From positions 1 through 16,333 of the forward strand of contig DATMYQ010000164.1 in assembly GCA_035560935.1 (NCBI GenBank): a DNA stretch of 16,333 bases. The letters run 5' to 3'. Below the pieces are notes generated by a model. The model had not been told where the DNA came from. It saw nothing but the letters and a program-made list of their open reading frames with translations, and did no database searches. The DNA comes from DATMYQ01 sp035560935. Lineage in GTDB: Bacteria; Bacillota; Negativicutes; Sporomusales; Sporomusaceae. Both the position numbers and the translations under genes were made by a program. Below, in pieces: positions 1 to 7,644 of the stretch (positions are counted from its first letter, which is position 1; each line of letters starts with the position of its first letter).

Positions 1-186
1 ACTTGGTATTTAATTGGTATTCCAATTAGTATTTTCGATACAACAAGTTTGGGCACCGGCCGGGAGCGGACTGGAATGAAAGATAAGGCGACTAGGATGC
101 AGGAGATCATGGCAGGGACACAAACAGGACAACACTGGAAAGGCGGAATGGCATGGGAGAATTTTGGGGCCGGTGTTTCTGCGTGA
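1..186 (+). CDS. 3' end of an unidentified gene entering from the left edge
   Basis: Frame 1 is open from the first base to a TGA at 184-186, giving 61 codons with no stop. The peptide ends in ...MAWENFGAGVSA. The N-terminal stretch is hydrophobic (YLIGIPISIF) and is followed by a polar, glycine-rich tail. I do not recognise the family. Two things suggest a real gene end. The frame is stop-free up to the point where the next gene begins, and its stop overlaps that gene's possible GTG start as GTGA, a usual arrangement for translationally coupled genes. Alternatively it is chance, or a short leader ORF starting at ATG 76, 97 or 109; the ATG at 109 has AGGAG only 3 bases upstream. The gene lies mostly outside the window, so nothing firm can be said about its role. 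Confidence 0.45.
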   Translation, partial: TWYLIGIPISIFDTTSLGTGRERTGMKDKATRMQEIMAGTQTGQHWKGGMAWENFGAGVSA

Positions 187-1934
187 AGCGTTATATCTGT
201 GCAGCCGTGATTGTGATACTGGAGTTTGCAAGTATCGGCATGACTGCTGCTGCACCGGATTTGGCAGGGATTCGGCTGGAGGAAAAAATCGGACAACTAT
301 TCATGGTGGACATTCGATATTTTCAAGGAAACGCGGTCACGACGCTGCCGGAGGCGATGTCCAATCAGTTGTACCGGCTAAAGCCGGGTGGAATCATTTT
401 GTTTAAAGAAAACCTGGTCAATGCGGAACAGACACGGAAGTTAACGGCGGATTTGCAACTTTTGAGTAGTAACGGACCGATGCTGATTGCCGTGGATCAG
501 GAAGGCGGAGCGATACAGCGTGTGACCTGGGGAACCACGCTGCCTGGCAATATGGCGATCGGCGCCGCTGATTCCATGGGTTTGGCTTTTGCGAATGGCC
601 AAGTGATTGGCAAAGAATTGCAAGTGTTGGGGATGAACGTAGATTTTGCTCCGGTGCTGGACGTAAATGTGAATCCGGCGAATCCCGTGATTGGCGTCCG
701 GTCTTTTGGCAGTGATCCAGAACGGGTTGCCAGTCTGGGCATTGCGTGGATGCAAGGTTTGCAGTCTGCCGGCGTGGCGGCGGCGGTCAAACATTTTCCC
801 GGACATGGTGATACAACGGTGGATTCTCATCGGGGACTGCCGATAGTGCGCCATGACCGGCAACGCCTGGAAGCGGTGGAACTGAAACCGTTTCGGGAGG
901 CGGCGGCACAGGGAGCCGATATGGTGATGACCGCGCATATTTCGTTTCCGGCGCTGGATGGATCTCTTTGGCCGACAGCGCGGGAGGACGTTAGCACTAC
1001 GACGCCGGCAACCCTTTCCCGGCCGGTATTGACCGGAATACTGAGAGAAGAATGGGGTTATCAGGGCATTGTTGTCACCGATGCACTGGAAATGAAAGCC
1101 ATTGCCGACCGGATTGGCCCGGTGGAGGCCGCGCTGCAGGCACTGCAGGCCGGTGCCGATATTCTGCTGATGCCGCCGGAACCGGAAGCGGTGGCGGCGG
1201 GTATTGCCCGGGCGGTTCTCGATGGTCGGATTACAGAAAATAGGATTGACGAGTCGGTGGAACGAATTTTAGCGCTGAAGCAGAAACTAGCGGCACAAAG
1301 ACCGATAACAACCGATGTGGGGGCAATAAACAGTGAGGAACACCGTCAGGTGGCCACGGCAACTGCCCGGCAGGCGGCAACCCTGTTGCGGAACCCCTTG
1401 AAACAGCTGCCGTTACGGCTGGCTTCCGGTCAACGGATTGTTGTATTGGCGCCGACGGCAACGGCCCTGACAGATATGCTGAAGGCCGTCAGCGACCTGG
1501 CGGTTAGCAACCGCTGCGCTGGCGTGGTCTTGCAGGGATTCGCGCCAAGGGAAACGGTGAGCTTTGACCGAACGGTTCAACAGGCGATTGCCAGTTCGGA
1601 TTATGTTATCGTGGGCTATCGCCGGGGAGGAGAGACCAATAAGGAGGATAGCGCAAGGGAAGCGCTCAATGCCGAAGTGGCCGCATGGGCGAAGCGGCAG
1701 CAGGTACCGTTGGCGCTCCTGCTGCTGAAAAATCCGTATGATCTGGCGGATTGGCCGGATACGATTCCCGGTATCGCGGTGTATAGTGCTGAGTATCCCA
1801 GTATTGATGCCGGAATGAGAGTGATTTTTGGAATGCTTTGCCCCACGGGTAAACTGCCGGTATTTCTTCCCGGTTTTGGCTCCGCAGGAGAAGCGTATCC
1901 GTTGGGCTATGGTCTGGAGTATTCTAAGGACTGA
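183..1934 (+). CDS. nagZ: Exported GH3 beta-N-acetylhexosaminidase, NagZ type
   Basis: Glycoside hydrolase family 3 enzyme expected to remove N-acetylglucosamine from muropeptides and cell-wall fragments (peptidoglycan turnover or recycling). From the GTG at 183 it has 583 residues. It opens with a signal peptide: KR, a hydrophobic core at about residues 5-20, then a TAAA cleavage region. Visible motifs are the substrate-binding KHFPGHGD at 203-210, the Asp-His acid/base pair typical of NagZ in DSH (D214, H216), and the nucleophile Asp in VVTDALEM (D300). The C-terminal part, from about 370 to 583, matches the second domain of Bacillus-type two-domain NagZ, which proteobacterial NagZ lacks. 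Two starts are possible. ATG 153 has GGCGG 6 bases upstream and adds 10 residues. GTG 183 gives a cleaner signal peptide and a 4-base overlap with the frame ending at 186; I prefer it, not strongly. The diguanylate cyclase follows after 19 bases. Confidence 0.9.
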   Translation: MKRYICAAVIVILEFASIGMTAAAPDLAGIRLEEKIGQLFMVDIRYFQGNAVTTLPEAMSNQLYRLKPGGIILFKENLVNAEQTRKLTADLQLLSSNGPMLIAVDQEGGAIQRVTWGTTLPGNMAIGAADSMGLAFANGQVIGKELQVLGMNVDFAPVLDVNVNPANPVIGVRSFGSDPERVASLGIAWMQGLQSAGVAAAVKHFPGHGDTTVDSHRGLPIVRHDRQRLEAVELKPFREAAAQGADMVMTAHISFPALDGSLWPTAREDVSTTTPATLSRPVLTGILREEWGYQGIVVTDALEMKAIADRIGPVEAALQALQAGADILLMPPEPEAVAAGIARAVLDGRITENRIDESVERILALKQKLAAQRPITTDVGAINSEEHRQVATATARQAATLLRNPLKQLPLRLASGQRIVVLAPTATALTDMLKAVSDLAVSNRCAGVVLQGFAPRETVSFDRTVQQAIASSDYVIVGYRRGGETNKEDSAREALNAEVAAWAKRQQVPLALLLLKNPYDLADWPDTIPGIAVYSAEYPSIDAGMRVIFGMLCPTGKLPVFLPGFGSAGEAYPLGYGLEYSKD

Positions 1935-1940
1935 ACCGGA

Positions 1941-1947
1941 GAGGAGG
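1941..1947 (+). promoter_or_regulatory. Ribosome binding site fixing the diguanylate cyclase start
   Basis: GAGGAGG sits 6 bases before GTG 1954 and 7 bases after the upstream stop. It is the reason for choosing this GTG over the upstream in-frame ATG at 1828, which lies inside the hexosaminidase gene. Confidence 0.8.
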
Positions 1948-1953
1948 CTGTCC

Positions 1954-3879
1954 GTGGGGAAAAAACATTGCAAGAACAAAGTGCAGTGCCTCTTGATTGG
2001 TGCCGCACTTCTGGCCATTTTGTTAATGTTTTATGATAATTACCAGGATACGCTGCAACTGATTCAGGAGGAACACAGGGTACAGCGGGAATTGGTTGAA
2101 AAAAATATCACCGCCGCACTGGAACAGGCGGATTTGGCCTCCCGGCTGGTGGATGCGCAGGTGCGGCAGGAGAAAGAAATGATTCTGCGGCGTTTGTCCG
2201 ACCGTTACCGGCAAAATCAGGATATTCTCTCCTGGGACCTGGCGGGAATTCGTCAGGAAATCCAACCCTATCACTTTTATGTAATTGATGACCGTTCGCG
2301 GATTGTACGCACAACGGATGCAGCCGAATTGGGGATGGACTTTTCAATATATCCATATTTTGATAAATTGTTGACGGCGCGGCGGCAATCGGGGAGTTTT
2401 GTTTCCGAACGGTTGGAGGTGTCCCAGGACGGGCAACTGAAAACGTATGGTTATTTGCCAACCGAAGACCAACGGTATTTATTGGAAGTAGGGCTGGACT
2501 TTCGGGAAAAATTTGTGTTGCCGGAACAGGGCAATCTGGCCACGCTGGTTAGTTTGCTCAGCCGCCGTTATCCGCTGGTCGATGATGTGCACATTTACCG
2601 TCTCAGTAAGCAGGGTGAGTTGCTGCGCTCGATGCTGAACCGGAATAGCGATTCCGGCATGCCGGTGGATATTGATAGCACCCGCGAACTGGTTGGGACG
2701 GTGCTCCGGGAGCGGAAAATACAGGAGTTTAGCAGCCAGAAAAATTCCGGCGATAGCAAAAAAACGATACGCTATATTCCCTATCAGAGTCAATTGCGCG
2801 ATGGGAAAATTGACTGGGGCAATTCCTTTGTTGTTGCGATTACCTACAATAATCAGCAATTAAGTTATGCGATGGCGCGCCATCAGAGAGCTCTTTGTGT
2901 GAATGTGCTGCTGATTTTACTGGTTTTCGGCGGCATGCTGTTTGGGTTGAATTATTTGCTCCGCCAGGTGGAAGCCAGCCGGGAACAACTGGCTTCCATC
3001 ATTAATCTGACCTCGGAAGGGTATTGCCGCCTGGGACCGGATTTGCAGTTTGAACAGGTGAATGAGGCCATGTGCCGGATGACTGGTTATTCCGAGGCGG
3101 AATTGCTGGCAATACTGCTGCCACGGTTAATTACGGAGTGTGACGAGGAAGTGGAGGCGACAGTCCGCCCGGAGTTGAGTCTGGACGACATTGAAAGCTG
3201 GAAAAATAAAGAATTGGTGTTGCTGGCGAATGGTGGCCGCCGGATGTTTGTTGTGGTCAATGCTACCGTGGTTCGCGACAGTGACGGACAGGTCCGGTCT
3301 GCTTTTGCTTTCATTCATGATGTGACGAACCGGAAAGTGACCGAAGAATATGTCCGTCGTATGGCCTATCACGATCCGCTGACGGATTTGCCCAATCGTA
3401 AACTGTTTTATGAGAAGATGCAGCAGGAATTGGCCCGTTGCCGCCGGAACGACACCATGCTGGCGGTGTTGTTTGTGGACATGGATCGTTTTAAGTTTGT
3501 TAATGATACGTACGGTCATGAAACCGGGGATTTGCTGCTGTGTGAAGTAGCCCGGCGCTTGCATTCCATTGTCCGGGAAAGCGATATGGTGGCACGGCTG
3601 GGCGGGGATGAATTCACGCTAATTGTTACCGACTTGCAGGATGAAAATGATGTATCGGCGGTTGCCAATAAAGTGTTGGAAGTTTTTCAGAAGCCGGCGG
3701 TGATTCGGGGTCAGGCACTGGTTTTGCAATGCAGTGTCGGTGTCAGCGTGTTTCCTCGTGATGATCAGCAGGCGGAAGGGTTGCTGCGCAAAGCCGACGC
3801 CGCTATGTACCGGGCGAAAAAGCATGGACGGAATCGGTGGCAGGTGTTTAAAGACGGCGAAAGCGAACTTTTATCTTAA
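1954..3879 (+). CDS. Membrane-bound diguanylate cyclase (sensor - PAS - GGDEF)
   Basis: Makes cyclic di-GMP from two GTP. The start is GTG 1954, behind GAGGAGG at 1941-1947 with 6-base spacing; the open frame extends further upstream only by overlapping the preceding gene. The 641-residue protein has a transmembrane helix at about 12-27 and an extracytoplasmic sensor region at about 30-310. The latter contains FYVIDDRSRIVRT, typical of Cache-like folds. A second transmembrane helix lies at about 313-336, a PAS domain at about 340-460 and a GGDEF domain at about 470-632. The active-site GGDEF is intact (550-554). An RxxD inhibitory site (R541, D544) lies five residues before it, so product inhibition is expected. 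There is no EAL domain. It is probably cotranscribed with the upstream hexosaminidase (19-base gap). The ligand cannot be read from sequence. Confidence 0.92.
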   Translation: MGKKHCKNKVQCLLIGAALLAILLMFYDNYQDTLQLIQEEHRVQRELVEKNITAALEQADLASRLVDAQVRQEKEMILRRLSDRYRQNQDILSWDLAGIRQEIQPYHFYVIDDRSRIVRTTDAAELGMDFSIYPYFDKLLTARRQSGSFVSERLEVSQDGQLKTYGYLPTEDQRYLLEVGLDFREKFVLPEQGNLATLVSLLSRRYPLVDDVHIYRLSKQGELLRSMLNRNSDSGMPVDIDSTRELVGTVLRERKIQEFSSQKNSGDSKKTIRYIPYQSQLRDGKIDWGNSFVVAITYNNQQLSYAMARHQRALCVNVLLILLVFGGMLFGLNYLLRQVEASREQLASIINLTSEGYCRLGPDLQFEQVNEAMCRMTGYSEAELLAILLPRLITECDEEVEATVRPELSLDDIESWKNKELVLLANGGRRMFVVVNATVVRDSDGQVRSAFAFIHDVTNRKVTEEYVRRMAYHDPLTDLPNRKLFYEKMQQELARCRRNDTMLAVLFVDMDRFKFVNDTYGHETGDLLLCEVARRLHSIVRESDMVARLGGDEFTLIVTDLQDENDVSAVANKVLEVFQKPAVIRGQALVLQCSVGVSVFPRDDQQAEGLLRKADAAMYRAKKHGRNRWQVFKDGESELLS

Positions 3880-3890
3880 GCGGAAACAGA

Positions 3891-3923
3891 ACGGCCCGGA
3901 CGCACGGTTGCGACCCGGGCCGT
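3891..3923 (+). terminator. GC-rich hairpin after the diguanylate cyclase gene
   Basis: ACGGCCCGG (3891-3899) pairs perfectly with CCGGGCCGT (3915-3923), giving a 9-bp stem extendable by an A-T pair. The loop is 15 bases. Only TTT follows, so it is a weak intrinsic terminator or an mRNA-end structure. The next gene's likely -35 box lies in the loop. Confidence 0.5.
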
Positions 3924-3936
3924 TTGGCTGTATAGT
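3908..3936 (+). promoter_or_regulatory. Likely sigma-A promoter of the ABC exporter genes
   Basis: TTGCGA (3908-3913) and TATAGT (3931-3936) are separated by exactly 17 bases, and transcription would start near 3943, 25 bases before the ATG. The match is 4/6 for -35 and 5/6 for -10. It overlaps the hairpin at 3891-3923, so read-through from upstream and new initiation may influence each other. Confidence 0.5.
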
Positions 3937-3967
3937 ATTGGTTAGAACAGAAGGGGTGAAAGAAACC

Positions 3968-4807
3968 ATGATTGTCATTGACGGATTAATTAAAGAGTTT
4001 GGCGACCGGCGGGCGGTGGACCAGCTGAGTCTGACGATAGAACCGGGAGAAACCTTTGGCTTGTTGGGACCCAACGGCGCGGGCAAAACGACGACCATCC
4101 GCATCTTGACCATGCTGACCCGGCCTACGGCCGGACGCATTATCATCAATGGCTGTTGCCTCCCGGAGAGTGAGCGGGAGATCAAGGCGATGATCGGGGT
4201 GGTGCCGCAGCATCTGAATCTGGATATTGATCTGACCGCCCGGGAGAATCTGGAGTTGCATGGCCGCTTACATCATATTCCGGCCCGGGAGCGGTCCCGC
4301 CGGGCGGAGGAATTGCTGGAGTATGTGGAACTGGCTGAACGGGCGGAAGATATGGTTCAGCGGTTTTCCGGCGGCATGAAGCGGCGTCTGATGATTGCCC
4401 GGGCCCTGATGCACCGGCCCCAAATACTGTTTTTGGATGAACCGACCGTGGGATTGGATCCCCAGGTGCGGCGCAAGTTGTGGGATTTGATTCGCCGGAT
4501 GAACGGCGAGGGGCTGACGGTGCTCCTGACCACACATTATATTGAAGAGGCGCAGAATTTGTGCCGACGGGTGGCCATCATGGAAAAAGGCCGCCTGATT
4601 GCGATGAGCAGCCCGGCGGATTTGTGCCGTAGTCTGGGAAATTACGTGGTGGAGTGGAGCGCGGCGGAAGGACGGCAGTATCAGTTCTTTGGCGACCGGG
4701 CAGCGGCGGCGGCGTTTACCGGAACGCTGGCGGAGAATGCCACGCTGCGTCACACCAGCCTGGAGGATGTGTTTGTGGAACTGACGGGACGGAAGGTGGT
4801 GGAATGA
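3968..4807 (+). CDS. ABC exporter ATP-binding protein, DrrA/NodI/CcmA-like
   Basis: ATPase subunit that powers an ABC-2 type exporter. It has 279 residues from ATG 3968, with AAGGGG about 9 bases upstream. Visible motifs are Walker A GPNGAGKT (34-41), Q-loop Q81, the signature FSGGM (133-137, a common variant of LSGGQ), Walker B ILFLDE (153-158), D-loop GLDP and the switch histidine H190 in LLTTHY. The C-terminal tail at about 225-279 ends in TSLEDVFVELTG, typical of the DrrA (daunorubicin resistance) branch. Its stop overlaps the permease start as ATGA, so translation is coupled. The substrate is unknown; drugs, lipids or polysaccharides are handled by relatives. All catalytic motifs are intact. 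Confidence 0.93.
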   Translation: MIVIDGLIKEFGDRRAVDQLSLTIEPGETFGLLGPNGAGKTTTIRILTMLTRPTAGRIIINGCCLPESEREIKAMIGVVPQHLNLDIDLTARENLELHGRLHHIPARERSRRAEELLEYVELAERAEDMVQRFSGGMKRRLMIARALMHRPQILFLDEPTVGLDPQVRRKLWDLIRRMNGEGLTVLLTTHYIEEAQNLCRRVAIMEKGRLIAMSSPADLCRSLGNYVVEWSAAEGRQYQFFGDRAAAAAFTGTLAENATLRHTSLEDVFVELTGRKVVE

Positions 4808-5550
4808 TGCTGCTGCAAGATATCTGGACGGTGTTTTGGCGGGACTGGATCGTGCTGAACCGGCGAATGTTTAAATTTATTTTGTCCCGAATGGTCAGTC
4901 CCGTCTTATACCTGGTGGCGTTTGGCTGGGGACTGGGCCGGGGAATGCCTGCCGGCAGCGGCAGCTATCTTGATTTTATCGTGCCGGGGATCATGGCGCT
5001 GAACGCGATGAACATCAGTTTCAGTTCGGTGGGATCGCCGCTGAGCATGAGCCGTCTGTACCATAAGACGCTAGAAGAATATTTGATCGCACCGGTCAGT
5101 ACGCTATCGTTCGTTATCGGCAAGGTACTGGCCGGTGCGTTGCGGGGTATGATCTCATCCAGCGTCATTTTTCTGTTGGCCTGGCTGTTTGGCGCCCATT
5201 TTCTGGTGAATGGCTGGTTTATGCTGGCGTTGCTGCTTAACTGTCTGCTGTTTGCCGCTTTGGGCCTGGTGGCGGCCATGCTGGTCGACTCGCATGAGGA
5301 AATGTCCAATGTCAATACCTATGTGCTCTTGCCGATGTCCTTCCTTTGTGCGACTTTCTTCAGTCTGGACCGGTTTCCGGTATTGGTGCGCGGTGTGATT
5401 GAATTACTGCCGTTGACACATGCCGCTTACGCGTTGCGGGCGATTGCCAGCGGCGGAGAGGTACCGGTGACGGCGTTGGCAATCATGGCCGTATATACCA
5501 TACTGCTGTTGGCAGTGGGTGTTTGGACGATGCGCCAGGTGCGAGACTGA
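4804..5550 (+). CDS. ABC-2 type exporter permease, DrrB/NodJ-like
   Basis: Membrane subunit partnering the ATPase immediately upstream; the ATG at 4804 overlaps that gene's stop, with a second ATG at 4807. The protein has 248 residues, the usual size for this family. About six hydrophobic segments can be seen, roughly at 28-46, 58-78, 102-130, 138-162, 172-190 and 225-242. The loop SMSRLYHKTLEEYLIAPVS (81-99) is the conserved cytoplasmic region of ABC-2 permeases that contacts the ATPase. Two copies of each subunit would form the transporter in the inner membrane. A bidirectional terminator follows. No neighbouring gene indicates the cargo. Confidence 0.9.
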   Translation: MMLLQDIWTVFWRDWIVLNRRMFKFILSRMVSPVLYLVAFGWGLGRGMPAGSGSYLDFIVPGIMALNAMNISFSSVGSPLSMSRLYHKTLEEYLIAPVSTLSFVIGKVLAGALRGMISSSVIFLLAWLFGAHFLVNGWFMLALLLNCLLFAALGLVAAMLVDSHEEMSNVNTYVLLPMSFLCATFFSLDRFPVLVRGVIELLPLTHAAYALRAIASGGEVPVTALAIMAVYTILLLAVGVWTMRQVRD

Positions 5551-5575
5551 CCCAGACGAGATGACGATGTCAAAG

Positions 5576-5625
5576 AAAAACAGACCCCGGGAATCCTTTA
5601 CGTGGTTCCTGAGGTCTGTTTTTTT
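5576..5625. terminator. Bidirectional intrinsic terminator
   Basis: AAAAACAGACC (5576-5586) pairs with GGTCTGTTTTT (5613-5623), and an inner GGGAA/TTCC pairing extends the stem. A T-run follows on the plus strand (5619-5625). The matching A-run gives a T-tract on the minus strand. It lies between convergent genes, the plus-strand permease and the minus-strand HAD hydrolase, and touches the stop codon of the latter. Confidence 0.85.
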
Positions 5626-6298
5626 ACAGCATGGCGGCGAATTCTTCGGGAGGCGGTAGTTGTGGCAACACTTTCCAAGGCTGATGCGCAGCCAGATCCG
5701 CCACGGAATAGTTGCCGGTGGCCACGGCGACCGTGCGGGCGCCCACTTCTTTACCACAACGAATGTCGTTGGGCGTATCGCCGATGATATAAATATCCTG
5801 CAGGTTGGCCCGGTACTGCCTGGTGGCGATGGTTATCGCCTGGGTTGCAATGTCCAGGCGATTTAGACTCTGGGCATCGAACGCACTGTCCTGGAAATTG
5901 AAGTATTGGTCAATACCATAGTGGGAGAGTTTGATACTGGCACCGGTGCAGGTGTTGCCGGTCAGCAGCAGGGAAACGGTGTGTGGCTGATCATGAAAAT
6001 ACTCCAGATTTTCCGTCACAGCCGGCATAAGGCGTCCCTGGCGGGCTTGAAGATGCGCAGGTAAGAAACCTTCATAACAAGTCACCAAACTTCGGATTTC
6101 ATTAATGGACGCCGGCCGGCCGGTGAGATGTTCAATGATCTGCTTGGCGATTGAACTATCGGTCATACCACCGGAATGAATCAGCGCAAAATCCGGTTCT
6201 TGCTGCCAAAGCCGGCGGGTGGCTTCCTGAAACGCAAAAAGTCCGGCTTTGGCGGTGCGCATCAAGGTGCCGTCAATATCCCAAAAAAGAATTTTCAT
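5624..6298 (-). CDS. HAD-superfamily phosphatase, phosphoglycolate-phosphatase-like
   Basis: Predicted soluble cytoplasmic phosphohydrolase of 224 residues. The nucleophile motif WDIDGTL is present (D7, with acid/base D9). Motif II is the threonine in LLTGN (T113), and motif IV is IIGDTPNDI (D174, D178), which binds magnesium. Residues of about 15-95 form a helical cap, as in the phosphoglycolate phosphatase/beta-phosphoglucomutase group. The start is supported by AAGGAG about 10 bases upstream. The substrate cannot be fixed from sequence: phosphoglycolate, sugar phosphates and nucleotides are all possible. It lies 63 bases downstream of the DUF4870 gene on the same strand, so the two may be cotranscribed. 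Its stop codon is embedded in the terminator. Confidence 0.87.
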   Translation of the reverse strand: MKILFWDIDGTLMRTAKAGLFAFQEATRRLWQQEPDFALIHSGGMTDSSIAKQIIEHLTGRPASINEIRSLVTCYEGFLPAHLQARQGRLMPAVTENLEYFHDQPHTVSLLLTGNTCTGASIKLSHYGIDQYFNFQDSAFDAQSLNRLDIATQAITIATRQYRANLQDIYIIGDTPNDIRCGKEVGARTVAVATGNYSVADLAAHQPWKVLPQLPPPEEFAAML

Positions 6299-6361
6299 GG
6301 CAAATGATCTCCTTAAAATGTAAAAATATTTGGTTTGTGAGTTAATCGGTGAAAAACGGCA

Positions 6362-6712
6362 TTACAACCGTTCCACCACACACTGAATCAGCGGGTAGCG
6401 ATAGACATCGCCGTCCAACGCTTTCCAGGCCGCGATCAGGGAGGTGATCAACAGGCCCAGTAACAGCAGAAGAAAAAGAGGCCATAACAGGATGCCGATC
6501 AGTAAGGCTGACAGCATGGCCACTACTGATCCGGCCAGCAGGATCGATACATGGGCTACCAGCGCCTGTTTGGCATGGTCGGCGACGAAAGGATCTTCTT
6601 TTTTTAGGAAAAAGATCAGCAGCGGGGCCAGTACGAATCCGATTCCGCCCAGAAAATATGATAAGTGGGCGGCGATGGACCAGAGTTTTTGTTCCGTGGT
6701 GACATTGTTCAT
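6362..6712 (-). CDS. DUF4870 (Tic20-like) small membrane protein
   Basis: A 116-residue protein with an N-terminal EQKLWSIAAHLSYFLG helix and hydrophobic segments at about 14-36, 52-72 and 74-96. The family motif DHAKQAL sits between the first and second segments (45-51). These features match the DUF4870/Tic20-like family of small bacterial inner-membrane proteins, whose function is not established. GGAGG sits about 8 bases before the ATG. A candidate promoter with an overlapping dyad lies upstream at 6740-6770. An alternative frame on the same strand (6342-6722) lacks the family pattern and is not the gene. Confidence 0.85.
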   Translation of the reverse strand: MNNVTTEQKLWSIAAHLSYFLGGIGFVLAPLLIFFLKKEDPFVADHAKQALVAHVSILLAGSVVAMLSALLIGILLWPLFLLLLLGLLITSLIAAWKALDGDVYRYPLIQCVVERL

Positions 6713-6739
6713 TTTGATGCACCTCCTGTGACTTTTATT

Positions 6740-6770
6740 CTACTATAGGGTTGGTATAGTAGTACATAAA
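6740..6770 (-). promoter_or_regulatory. Candidate promoter with overlapping dyad, upstream of the DUF4870 gene
   Basis: CTACTATA (6740-6747) and TATAGTAG (6755-6762) form a perfect 8-bp inverted repeat with a 7-base spacer. Read on the minus strand, TATAGT (plus 6742-6747) is a good -10 box, with a weak -35 TTTATG (plus 6765-6770) 17 bases away. The dyad covers the -10 box and spacer, as expected of a repressor operator. The -35 match is poor, so the promoter call is tentative. Confidence 0.4.
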
Positions 6771-6915
6771 AATCTGCGTGGAATGAAAGCTGACGAAGTG
6801 GCCGGAAAAATACATTGCAGGAGTATTTACCGATGATAAAGAAAATACCGGTATGATCGTGAATTTGGTCTTTGCTTATTGCCGACAATAGACTGACACG
6901 GGAGGTGGTGGGAAC

Positions 6916-7620
6916 GTGCAATACGAAGTGGTTGCCGAAATATTTTCGCGGATTGCCCGATACTACGATGTGATGAACCATCTGTTCAGCCTGAACCGGG
7001 ATTGCTACTGGCGACGCTGTGCCGCAGCCCGAACCGGCTTGCGGGCGGGTGACCGCGTGCTGGACGTTTGTTGCGGAACCGGGATGTTTAGTTTGGAATT
7101 AGCTAAGCTGACCGGAAAAGAAGGGCGGGTCACCGGTCTCGACTTTAGCCGGGAAATGTTGGCGGTGGCCAAGGGGAAAATGGAACGGCACCCTTTGGGT
7201 AAAACAGTTTTTTTGCAACCGGGGGATGCAATGAGAATGGAGTTTGCCGATGGCTCCTTTCCGGTGGTGGTATCAGCCTTTGGACTGCGAAATTTACCGG
7301 ATATCGAAAACGGTTTGCGCGAAATGGTCCGGGTATTGGAGAGTGGCGGCCGGTTGGTCATTTTGGAACTCGGCAAGCCACAGGGAAGATTTTGGGAGTC
7401 GTTATACCGTTTCTACCTGGAAGTCATGCTTCCCCGTCTGGGCAATGCCGCTGCCGGATCCGGCAGTCCCTATTGCTGGCTGCCGGAATCGCTGCGACGT
7501 TTCCCAACGCCGGAGGTCTTTTGCCGGATGATGACGGAAACGGGGCTGGAAAATGTGGAACGCCAGATGCTGACCGGTGGCATTGCCAATGTGTTTTGGG
7601 GTAACAAACGGGTTGGTTGA
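6916..7620 (+). CDS. MenG/UbiE-family SAM-dependent methyltransferase
   Basis: A 234-residue class I methyltransferase that looks like demethylmenaquinone methyltransferase (the C-methylation finishing menaquinone). The GTG start has GGAGGTGG (6901-6908) 7 bases upstream. Family features are YDVMNHLFS (17-25), SAM-binding VLDVCCGTGMFS (48-59), acidic GLDFS (74-78), FGLRNLPD (122-129), and SLRRFPTPEVF and TGGIAN in the C-terminal part. Two family signatures are imperfect. The usual histidine in the N-terminal signature is aspartate (D29), and the usual RVLKPGG...EFS region reads RVLESGG...ELG (139-152). It may therefore be a true MenG in a divergent lineage or a paralogue acting on another quinone or substrate. 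It stands alone, with no other menaquinone gene in the window. Confidence 0.8.
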   Translation: MQYEVVAEIFSRIARYYDVMNHLFSLNRDCYWRRCAAARTGLRAGDRVLDVCCGTGMFSLELAKLTGKEGRVTGLDFSREMLAVAKGKMERHPLGKTVFLQPGDAMRMEFADGSFPVVVSAFGLRNLPDIENGLREMVRVLESGGRLVILELGKPQGRFWESLYRFYLEVMLPRLGNAAAGSGSPYCWLPESLRRFPTPEVFCRMMTETGLENVERQMLTGGIANVFWGNKRVG

Positions 7621-7644
7621 AAAACAAAAAGACTATTTTTTATC

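Noticed and set aside
11..28. TAATTGG-TATT-CCAATTA inverted repeat and three TTGGTATT-like direct repeats at 11-12 base spacing near the left edge
   Set aside because: They lie inside the open frame ending at 186 and can be explained by repeated isoleucine-glycine/serine codons; no promoter or start nearby fits them.
3105..3124. TGGCAATACTGCTGC, a loose sigma-54-like match on the plus strand
   Set aside because: It is inside the diguanylate cyclase PAS coding region, has only partial -12 consensus and no gene starts downstream.
6317..6345. Possible TTAACT/TACATT promoter just upstream of the HAD gene
   Set aside because: Transcription would begin within the ribosome binding site, so it could not give a normal leader; cotranscription with the DUF4870 gene is simpler.
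6709..6981. 90-codon minus-strand frame over the gap between the DUF4870 and MenG-like genes
   Set aside because: It overlaps the start of the methyltransferase, has no clear ribosome binding site and no recognisable features.
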